64,000 bases of DNA from Clostridiales bacterium. Lineage in GTDB: Bacteria > Bacillota > Clostridia > Peptostreptococcales > Anaerovoracaceae. The translations under genes were made by a program, and so were the position numbers. A model generated the notes under the pieces. The model made no database searches and had not been told where the DNA came from. It saw only the letters and a list, made by a program, of their open reading frames with translations. Below are positions 7,916 to 14,393 of this stretch, piece after piece; position 1 is the first letter of the stretch, and each line of letters starts with the position of its first letter. The stretch spans positions 28,314-92,313 of the forward strand of contig WRMW01000006.1 of assembly GCA_009776955.1 (NCBI GenBank), written 5' to 3'.

Positions 7916-9154
7916 ATGGCATACAAAACTGAGAACACTATGGATAAAAGAAAGAAGCGCGTCGCAGACGTTCTGGCGCTAAAAGAGCCGGATAGGGTGC
8001 CATTCGCCCCTGCTATCGGCACCGCATACTTGGAGCATACCGACATCTCCAGGTATGAGGCGATGATGGACTTCCGCAACTTCAAAGACCCTTTGACGCG
8101 CTTCCTGACTCGTTATGAGGTCGATTTGTTCTGGACTCCCACCATATACCCGGCACACGTCATGGAAGTGCTTGGCACGGAATTTATCAAATGGCCTGGG
8201 CCGTCTTCAGGGATTCCGAACAATGCGGGCTTCCAGATCACGGACAAGACTTTTCTTGAGGAAGGCCAGTACGACGAGTTTCTGCGCGACCCGACCGCGT
8301 TCCTTTTCAACAAAGTCTATTCGGCACGCCACAAAAACCTAAGAGGCCTTGAAAAAGCCGTTATCAACAATGTTGTGGAGTACGGCCATTTCGCAAGCCT
8401 TTCATCGTTCGCCGACCCGGATGTCAAAGAGGCGTTGTACTACCTTATGCGCGCCGGCGAAGAGTCGGTCAAGTGGCTGAAGGCCTCCGGCGAGCTAGTG
8501 GCGCATGCAGCCTCGCTCGAAACGCCGCCGTGCGTCATCACCGGCAGCACGATAGCATATGACGCGTTCGCGGACATGCTGCGCGGCTATATCAACGTGC
8601 CTATGGATTTGTTCACGATTCCGGACAAGGTGGTGGCAGCCTGCGAGGTGATGGACGTCTTCACGCAGCAGGCAGTGCACGGCGCGGCGGAGATGGGAGT
8701 GGAATACTTCTTCATCCCTCTGCACGGCGGCACGGACGAGCTTATGAGCGACGAAATGTACAGGAAATATTACTGGCCGTACCTCCGTCGCTTGATAGAG
8801 CATCTTGTGGAGCACGGCATCACGCCATATATCCTGACCGAAGGCGCCTACGACACGCGCCTCGAAGTGCTCGCCGAAGTGCCTAAGGGCAAGGTCATCT
8901 ATATGTTCGAGAAGGTCGATATCGCACGCGCCAAAAAAGTCCTCGGCGACACAGCGTGCATATGCGGCAACTTCCCGACCACCTCGCTCAACTACGGCAC
9001 AAAGGATGAAGTCATCGAGGGCACCAAGCGCATGCTTGATGTCTGTATGCCTGGCGGCGGGTTCATAATGAACTGTTCCATCGTGCTGGACAATTACAAG
9101 GAAGAGTTGTTTGATGCATGGTATGAAACGACGATGAAGTACGGCGTGTATTAG
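7916..9154 (+). CDS. Uroporphyrinogen decarboxylase-family methyltransferase
   Basis: This 412-residue protein belongs to the Uro-D superfamily, which includes MtaA/MtbA and the methyltransferase I of aryl O-demethylases. The typical opening RKKRVADVLALKEPDRVPFA is clear, as is the late segment TACICGNFPTTSL with a glycine-rich CMPGGGFIMNCS. In MtaA the zinc site begins with a His-x-Cys pair; at the matching place I read ILTEGAYD, so that pair is absent. A methyl-donor demethylase is therefore as likely as a methylcobamide:CoM-type enzyme. I chose the ATG at 7916, 9 bases after AGGAGG; the TTG at 7910 is too close. A corrinoid protein is encoded 34 kb away (42.8 kb), not adjacent. A terminator follows. 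Confidence 0.75.
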   Translation: MAYKTENTMDKRKKRVADVLALKEPDRVPFAPAIGTAYLEHTDISRYEAMMDFRNFKDPLTRFLTRYEVDLFWTPTIYPAHVMEVLGTEFIKWPGPSSGIPNNAGFQITDKTFLEEGQYDEFLRDPTAFLFNKVYSARHKNLRGLEKAVINNVVEYGHFASLSSFADPDVKEALYYLMRAGEESVKWLKASGELVAHAASLETPPCVITGSTIAYDAFADMLRGYINVPMDLFTIPDKVVAACEVMDVFTQQAVHGAAEMGVEYFFIPLHGGTDELMSDEMYRKYYWPYLRRLIEHLVEHGITPYILTEGAYDTRLEVLAEVPKGKVIYMFEKVDIARAKKVLGDTACICGNFPTTSLNYGTKDEVIEGTKRMLDVCMPGGGFIMNCSIVLDNYKEELFDAWYETTMKYGVY

Positions 9155-9176
9155 GGATTAAAGTCTTGATTGCTGA

Positions 9177-9205
9177 GGGCGCGGGGCGAAGCCCCGCGCC
9201 CTTTT
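9177..9205. terminator. Bidirectional terminator between two convergent genes
   Basis: GGGCGCGGGGC pairs with GCCCCGCGCCC around a GAA loop (9177-9201) and is followed by TTTT. It separates the convergent methyltransferase and symporter genes. Confidence 0.75.
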
Positions 9206-9212
9206 ATGTTTC

Positions 9213-10736
9213 TTATTCCGCTTTTGCGAATACGTGCTCTAGATGCTTTTCCTCGTACTTGAAGCGTTTCGTGATAATGCTCACGATGGGGACCACGGCC
9301 ACCGAGACGCCCATGGCAGTGACGCCGAATATGGGCGCCATGCCTTTTGCGGCCTCGAAGCCTACGGCCGCTATGTTGATGCCCAGCATAAGACCGACGA
9401 CCACCGGCCCTGAAAGCAAGCCAGCCCACGCGCCCGCCTTCGTGACGGACTTATTGTAAAGCCCCCAGATGAACGGCCCGAGGAACGAGCCCGCGACCAC
9501 GCCCCACGAAAAGCTCATCAGGTTCACGATAAAGGAGATGTTCAGCGACGCGAACACAAACGACAGCACGATAAATGCTATGCAAAGGCTTCTCAGCGTG
9601 ATGACCTGGGTCTTTTGCGATATGCTCGGCCGCAGATGGCGTACAAGGTCGATTGTGACGGCGGAACTTGACGACAGCACGAGCCCCGCAAGCGTAGACA
9701 TCGAAGCGGATAGCAAAAGCACCATTACTATGCAAAGCACTATTATGCCGACTATCCCGTCCGACAGCGCCCTCATCAGCATGGCAGGCACGATGCCGTC
9801 AAAACCGCCTTCCACAAGCGGCATACCGTCCGGCCCCGCCTCTATGAAAAGGTGTCCCATCGACCCGATAAGATATGCGCCGCAGCCGATAAAGGCCGCG
9901 AATATGGTCGAAACTATCGTAGCCAGCTTGATGTTGCTCTCGTCTTTGATGGCGTAATATTTATGCACCATCTGAGGCATGCCCCAGACGCCGAAACTCG
10001 TAAGCAGGATGGTGATAAGAAGCACGCTCCCCATCGCCCCGCCCGACATATCCACAAGCCCTGGGTCTATAGCCCTCAGCCTGTCCACCATTTCCCCGAG
10101 GCCGCCGACTTCGGGGCGGTTCACCATGATGATGACCATGGCCGCAATGCCGACAAACATGATGATGCCCTGAATGAAGTCGTTCCACGCCGTCGCGACA
10201 TACCCGCCAAGCACCAGATAAATCCCCGTAAGGACCGCGACGATAACCATGCACAGTATCTCCGGCGCGCCGTCAAAGATGGCCGAAAAGAGCATCCCAA
10301 GCCCCTTGTAGACGCCCGCTGCGTACGGCACAAGAAAGATAAAGATTATCAGCGCCACATAGACTTTCATCCTGGTGTCGAGATAACGGGTCGCAAAAAA
10401 CTCCGGCATGGTGCGCGCCTCGAGTTTTCGCGTCATCCTTCGCGTCGGCTTCGCGAGCACAAGCCACGCTATAAGGCAGCCGATCACGGCATTTCCAATA
10501 CCGATAAGGATGCTGCCCATGCCGATTAGCCAGCCGAACATTCCCGCATACCCGATGAAGATGACCGCTGAAAAATACGTCGTACCGTAAGCGAACGATG
10601 ACAGCCACGGGCCTAAACTTCTTCCCGCAAGCACGAACCCATCAACTGAATTGACCTGTTTGGACGCCCACACGCCCACTATCACGCAGACCAGCGTGAA
10701 TGCCACAATCGCGATGACCGCAACCATTTGAACCAT
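9213..10736 (-). CDS. Sodium:solute symporter (SSS family)
   Basis: This 507-residue integral membrane protein has about 13 hydrophobic segments and the look of the SSS family, the relatives of PutP and PanF. The N-terminus has the typical WASKQVNSVDGFVLAGRSLG, then TTYFSAVIFIGYAGMFGW. The central helix VLLLSASMSTLAGLVLSSSS carries Ser/Thr residues that in PutP-like transporters contribute to sodium binding. It would import an organic solute with Na+; the substrate cannot be read from the sequence. The ribosome site TAGGAGC precedes the ATG. It is the last minus-strand gene of the region that begins with the aldehyde oxidoreductase, but has its own possible promoter. Confidence 0.88.
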   Translation of the reverse strand: MVQMVAVIAIVAFTLVCVIVGVWASKQVNSVDGFVLAGRSLGPWLSSFAYGTTYFSAVIFIGYAGMFGWLIGMGSILIGIGNAVIGCLIAWLVLAKPTRRMTRKLEARTMPEFFATRYLDTRMKVYVALIIFIFLVPYAAGVYKGLGMLFSAIFDGAPEILCMVIVAVLTGIYLVLGGYVATAWNDFIQGIIMFVGIAAMVIIMVNRPEVGGLGEMVDRLRAIDPGLVDMSGGAMGSVLLITILLTSFGVWGMPQMVHKYYAIKDESNIKLATIVSTIFAAFIGCGAYLIGSMGHLFIEAGPDGMPLVEGGFDGIVPAMLMRALSDGIVGIIVLCIVMVLLLSASMSTLAGLVLSSSSAVTIDLVRHLRPSISQKTQVITLRSLCIAFIVLSFVFASLNISFIVNLMSFSWGVVAGSFLGPFIWGLYNKSVTKAGAWAGLLSGPVVVGLMLGINIAAVGFEAAKGMAPIFGVTAMGVSVAVVPIVSIITKRFKYEEKHLEHVFAKAE

Positions 10737-10785
10737 AGCTCCTACCTCCCTACATTGACTACATTGCTACTTTGCTACGTTACCG

Positions 10786-10816
10786 AATACTACCCCTGAT
10801 AACATGGGTTTGTCAA
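10786..10816 (-). promoter_or_regulatory. Possible promoter of the 9.2-10.7 kb symporter
   Basis: On the minus strand TTGACA (10811-10816) is followed after 19 bases by TAGTAT (10786-10791); the spacing is longer than ideal. Downstream, 10743-10780, is a run of GTAG-containing short repeats with no evident role. Confidence 0.35.
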
Positions 10817-10822
10817 GCGTGA

Positions 10823-11101
10823 TTATGATTCGAGCGGCGGGCCAAGAAGAACCCCTACATTGTGCTCGATTCCCCAATGCGGAATGTCGGAACGGTTTAC
10901 GTAGATATCCACTGTGCCGTAGGCACAGCCGGTGTCCGTTATGGTGTAGAAGCCAGACCATCCCCTGCGTGACATTACGAATATCTGGTCTCCCATTTTG
11001 AGCCCGAGGTCGGCGATCTGCTGCGAGTTCATCGCAACGGTCTCGTTGGGCCGCAGATGCGAAAACTCCCGTGAGGTGGAGTAGTATGAGATTTTGAACA
11101 T
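10823..11101 (-). CDS. 3D-domain-like protein (possibly the -1 frame half of the upstream ORF)
   Basis: The 92-residue frame resembles the 3D domain, a double-psi beta-barrel named for conserved aspartates and found in cell-wall hydrolases. The best match is GFYTITDTGCAYGTVDIYV, with MGDQIFV before it. There is no signal peptide and no clear ribosome site at the ATG (CAACCCGAAGAA precedes it). The frame stays open upstream into the end of the membrane/coiled-coil ORF, in its -1 frame. The two ORFs therefore look like one protein: membrane anchor, coiled coil, 3D domain. Either translational frameshifting at the A7 tract or a real or artefactual indel could explain this. Confidence 0.6.
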   Translation of the reverse strand: MFKISYYSTSREFSHLRPNETVAMNSQQIADLGLKMGDQIFVMSRRGWSGFYTITDTGCAYGTVDIYVNRSDIPHWGIEHNVGVLLGPPLES

Positions 11102-11118
11102 TTCTTCGGGTTGAGGCC

Positions 11119-11496
11119 TTAGCCTGGCGTGCTCAACCCATCGAATTTTTTTGACAGGTCGCCGTTCAGCCTTTCAAGCTCATCGTTTTCGGCGGAAAGC
11201 CCGTCGATGGCATCCGTAAGTTCGTCTATCAAATGGTTGAGGTCTGCGGTTTCGTCCGAAAGCCGGGCAATGTCTTCTTCAATACCTTCCGTATGCTGCA
11301 CAATATTGTGATATGCGGCCAGCCGCTCGTCCAGGCTGCCTATCCGCTCCTCATAGACGGCGATGTCATGCCTGAGGCCATTGAGGTGCGTCAGCGACCA
11401 GACGCTTATGCATGCAAACACTATAAGCCCGGCACAAGCCGTCAAGAGGTACTTGTGTTTACGCAGAAAAGCCAATGTCAGTAAAATTTTGTACAT
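11119..11496 (-). CDS. Membrane-anchored coiled-coil protein
   Basis: The 125-residue product has a basic N-terminus, one membrane helix at about residues 18-36 (LLTACAGLIVFACISVW) and a coiled coil at about 45-118 rich in Leu, Glu and Asp. The topology suggests an extracytoplasmic rod. The ATG at 11496 follows GGGGG and lies 12 bases after the small CxxC-protein gene, so it appears to belong to the same transcript. It ends just after a run of seven A in the mRNA. On its own it has no functional domain; joined to the next frame it would gain a 3D domain. Confidence 0.65.
   Translation of the reverse strand: MYKILLTLAFLRKHKYLLTACAGLIVFACISVWSLTHLNGLRHDIAVYEERIGSLDERLAAYHNIVQHTEGIEEDIARLSDETADLNHLIDELTDAIDGLSAENDELERLNGDLSKKFDGLSTPG
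11146..11152 (-). other. Possible -1 frameshift slippery heptamer A AAA AAA
   Basis: In the zero frame of the membrane/coiled-coil ORF the mRNA reads TCA AAA AAA TTC. Slipping back by one base continues as ATT CGA TGG GTT GAG and joins the 3D-domain frame without a stop. The zero-frame stop lies 27 bases downstream. Confidence 0.45.
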
Positions 11497-11508
11497 ACGA
11501 AACCCCCG

Positions 11509-11703
11509 TCACTTATCCTCAAGCATGGACTCAACCTCAGATATTTTGCCTGTCGCGAGCCCCTCCGCAATATAGACCTGACCGCAAGCCGGGCACTTAG
11601 GGACATGGTGCGAAAACTCATGCCCTAGGTAAGAAAACTTTGTCTCGGCTTTTTCAAGCCCCACGTTGCAGCGTGCGCAAATCAACTCTTTCTCCATGCT
11701 CAT
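11509..11703 (-). CDS. Small CxxC redox/zinc-ribbon protein (DVU_1557-like)
   Basis: This is a 64-residue soluble protein with two CxxC pairs, CARC near residue 9 and CPAC near residue 36, so it could bind a metal or act as a redox protein. Small proteins of this kind (the DVU_1557 family) are known beside a dicluster-binding oxidoreductase and a Mo aldehyde oxidoreductase in sulfate reducers and clostridia, and this is the order here. The start codon overlaps the stop of the upstream gene as ATGA, which indicates coupled translation. The family assignment rests on context and cysteine pattern. Confidence 0.6.
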   Translation of the reverse strand: MSMEKELICARCNVGLEKAETKFSYLGHEFSHHVPKCPACGQVYIAEGLATGKISEVESMLEDK

Positions 11704-14393
11704 CCCTCTATCTTCATGCGGTGCGTGTAAACGTTATGAATATGCACACGCCCGTCCGCGCCGAGCTCGTATTCGACCCATACGGTAAGCAGCCGTTCCC
11801 GGTAACAGCCGATAAAGCGGCCTGTTTCAGGGTCGAGCAGCTTTGTGTTTTCCGCCTCGCAGTGGGCGACGGCCTTTTCGACATCCTCACGCAAGAGCAG
11901 CAGGCGATCCATCTTCGCCTCGACCTCCGGGGGGATGGTAAGGGTTGTGCTGTTGGAAACGCATGGGCGACCGCCATCGCCCGCATAACGTGCCTTTATG
12001 GCACAGCGATTTTCGCGGCGTTCGCTCAACGTCGGCAGCGGTGCAGGCACCCTCGCCCGCCCCTCGTCCAAAAAAATATATTCCAATATATGTGCGCATT
12101 CCATACCTTTATACAAAAACAAATCCCGGCAATTTGCGCAATATGCGATACGCGGCAAGCCTGGCAAGTCCGCCGCCCGTTCTTCCAGAATCTCATCGAG
12201 CAAGGCCGCGTTCGCCGAATAAATATGCCCGCCGAACCCGCAGCACGCCGCCTTTTCTCCTGCGAACGTCAGTTCTTCAAGCGCGTATCCGCACCTCTCG
12301 GCAAGCCTCCTTACAGCCTCCCGCCCCTCGGCGTCATCCCGGCTATTGCACGGGTCATATACGGCAGCAGGACGGGGAACAGTGTCGGTGGCAGGACAAG
12401 GGGCAGCACGGAGGTCCGGGACTTGCGTGTCGGAGCCAGGGCTTCGCGTCGAGTGCCGAAGGCACGAGGCGGAGCAAGGGGTCTCCGAAAGCGAGGCGGA
12501 GGCGGAGCTTTGCGAAGCCGCAGCGAGCCTTTTGGCAGCACCCCTGCGGACGCGTCGCAAGCCCTGGCCTACGTCAGTATCGAGAGCTCCAGGCTGCCCT
12601 GTGTCTTGCAAGTCGGAGCCAAGCCCTTGCTCCGCCAGCCACTCGTACACAAGCCGCCCGCGCACCTCTGGCAACGCCCCCTCAAAAACCTTCTTGCACG
12701 CGCTGCACGCAAAAAACGCCTCCGGCCGCCCAAGCCGCTCCCATTCCGCCCGCAACCTCTCAACGGTAGCCGAAAACACCTCCCGCTCCGCCGCCCAGTC
12801 CGCAGGCACCCCGCAGCACGAAAGCAGCATCGCCGCCGGCTCCCTTTCGCATATATAATCGAAAGTACGCGCCACCACATCCGGCAGCGAGGCGGTCAAT
12901 TGACACCCCGGGAAAAACAACACCTTGCAAGGGGCTTCACCAACGACCCCGTACGCCTCGTCCGACATGGCGTGCTCAAAATCCTCCATCCAGAAACTGT
13001 GGTAGGCAGGCGCCATATGCCCGCCCTCTTTCAATATGCGTCTGCTCGAATCCATGGCCGTACGGGTGTCCACCCCGGCGGGGCAGACGGCAGTACATAG
13101 CCCGCAAAGGTTGCAGCTGTTCATCATACGAGAGCCGACGCGCATTATCTTGCCCCCCACAGGCAGAACGGAGACCCCAAGGTCCGCCGCCATACGCTTA
13201 GGGTTTTGCTTGAACTTGCGAATCATCGGGCAGGCGTCGATACATAGCGAGCAATTGCACATCGGGCACCGCTCCGCCTCCGACCCGCCCCCGAAGTCAT
13301 ACTCCAGACCATAAAACCGTTCGTTGACGGGCGACCCATTGGCTTCGGGACGGGCAGCACGGAGGTCCGGGTCTTGCGGGTCGCAGCCGATAGTCCTCCT
13401 AGATTCGCATTGCGAGGCCACCATGACTCCATCACACTTACTATTCTCTGAATCTGCAGTCGAGCACCGGCGAATCGTAGAGGAGCTGTCGGTGCGACCC
13501 GCACCAAAATCGAGAGCTCCGTGTGCCCCCGCATCCGGCTTCGCCCCTGAAAGGTCCCCTATGCGGAACCCCTCCTCTATCGCCGCCGCCGCCGCAAGCC
13601 CCCTCGCAATCTCACCCGCGACACCGCCCTCGCCCTGCACCGCCACAGACTCAAAAACCGCATCATACCCCCCGACATTCGCCAGGCGGCCAGCCCCCCC
13701 CTCACGCCATTCACATTCCACATACCTGAACAAATCATCCCTGTCGGCGATAAAAGCCTCAGCAAATTGGGCAGCCCGAAGCTCCTCTTCCTGCGGCTCG
13801 TAGCCAGGGCTTCGCGTCGAGTGCCGAAGGCACGAGGCGGAGCAAGGGGTCTCCGGAAGCGAGGCGGAGGCGGAGCTTTGCGAAGCCGTAGCGAGCCTTT
13901 CGGCAGCACCCCTGCGGACGCGTCGCAAGCCCTGACCTAAGCCAAAATCGAGAGCTCCAGACTGCCCCGCCCCGCTGGTAACGACCGTCACCGCGTACCC
14001 TTTTGACGCAAGCCTCCAGGCGCAGGCAAGCCCCGCCAGCCCATCCCCCATCACCGCCACCCGCTCCTTCTTCTTGGGCATGGCATAACGGCTCCCCTCG
14101 CCCTTGGCGCCCCCCGCCACCACCTCACGCTCTATCGCCGGCAAGTCCACATACCCGTCCGACAGTCTCTCACGCACGCAGACCCCCCGGCACGGCGCAT
14201 CGCAAAACTCGCTCACCACGTGCGGGAACAGCACCGCCTCCCGATACGCGCGAAAAGCGGCCCCAAGCTTGCCCGCCTGCACCTTCGCGACCATCCCCCG
14301 CACATCGACCTCAAGCGGGCAGGCTGAAACGCAAGGCGGAGGGGCGTCTCTCAAACACTCCTCCGCATAAGTTTTGATTTCCTGAAAATTCAT
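11700..14393 (-). CDS. Pyridine nucleotide/4Fe-4S dicluster/CCG-domain electron-transfer protein (DVU_1558-like) with three in-frame repeat insertions
   Basis: This 897-residue protein probably carries electrons between the aldehyde oxidoreductase and a pyridine nucleotide or quinone-like partner. In order it has a GltD-like Cys-rich N-terminus (CVSACPLEVDV, CDAPCRGVCVRER), a Rossmann strand GDGLAGLACAWRLASKGYAV near residue 115, a ferredoxin-like dicluster (CPMCNCSLCIDACPM and CNLCGLCTAVCPAGV), and two HdrB-type CCG units (FFPGCQL...LSCCGVP and ACCGFGG...YCANC). About 75 further residues close the protein. Three stretches of 59-67 residues (about 142-208, 288-347 and 598-664) are low-complexity Arg/Ser-rich and come from a repeated DNA element, yet the frame stays open. 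The start overlaps the stop of the aldehyde oxidoreductase gene as TAATG. Confidence 0.82.
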   Translation of the reverse strand: MNFQEIKTYAEECLRDAPPPCVSACPLEVDVRGMVAKVQAGKLGAAFRAYREAVLFPHVVSEFCDAPCRGVCVRERLSDGYVDLPAIEREVVAGGAKGEGSRYAMPKKKERVAVMGDGLAGLACAWRLASKGYAVTVVTSGAGQSGALDFGLGQGLRRVRRGAAERLATASQSSASASLPETPCSASCLRHSTRSPGYEPQEEELRAAQFAEAFIADRDDLFRYVECEWREGGAGRLANVGGYDAVFESVAVQGEGGVAGEIARGLAAAAAIEEGFRIGDLSGAKPDAGAHGALDFGAGRTDSSSTIRRCSTADSENSKCDGVMVASQCESRRTIGCDPQDPDLRAARPEANGSPVNERFYGLEYDFGGGSEAERCPMCNCSLCIDACPMIRKFKQNPKRMAADLGVSVLPVGGKIMRVGSRMMNSCNLCGLCTAVCPAGVDTRTAMDSSRRILKEGGHMAPAYHSFWMEDFEHAMSDEAYGVVGEAPCKVLFFPGCQLTASLPDVVARTFDYICEREPAAMLLSCCGVPADWAAEREVFSATVERLRAEWERLGRPEAFFACSACKKVFEGALPEVRGRLVYEWLAEQGLGSDLQDTGQPGALDTDVGQGLRRVRRGAAKRLAAASQSSASASLSETPCSASCLRHSTRSPGSDTQVPDLRAAPCPATDTVPRPAAVYDPCNSRDDAEGREAVRRLAERCGYALEELTFAGEKAACCGFGGHIYSANAALLDEILEERAADLPGLPRIAYCANCRDLFLYKGMECAHILEYIFLDEGRARVPAPLPTLSERRENRCAIKARYAGDGGRPCVSNSTTLTIPPEVEAKMDRLLLLREDVEKAVAHCEAENTKLLDPETGRFIGCYRERLLTVWVEYELGADGRVHIHNVYTHRMKIEG
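12401..12599 (-). repeat. In-frame palindromic repeat element, copy C
   Basis: This 199-bp element runs from GGGCAGCACGGAGGTCC to the imperfect inverse GGAGCTCT/CAGGCTGCCC end. It shares a nearly identical 135-bp core (12434-12568) with copy A. Inside, AGGGCTTCGCG near one end faces CGTCGCAAGCCCT at the other. It encodes SASCLRHSTRSPG in the host frame. Confidence 0.85.
13352..13528 (-). repeat. Repeat element copy B with a different core
   Basis: This copy has the same ends as copies A and C (GGGCAGCACGGAGGTCCGG and CGAGAGCTCC...GCCC) but a shorter, unrelated interior of about 120 bp. It is in frame and encodes a Ser/Arg-rich stretch ending in DPDLRAA, as in copy C. Confidence 0.7.
13769..13967 (-). 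repeat. In-frame palindromic repeat element, copy A
   Basis: This copy has the same length (199 bp), orientation and reading frame as copy C. The core 13802-13937 differs from copy C at only a few positions by eye. It lies right after the Rossmann strand of the host protein and encodes CSASCLRHSTRSPG. Confidence 0.85.
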
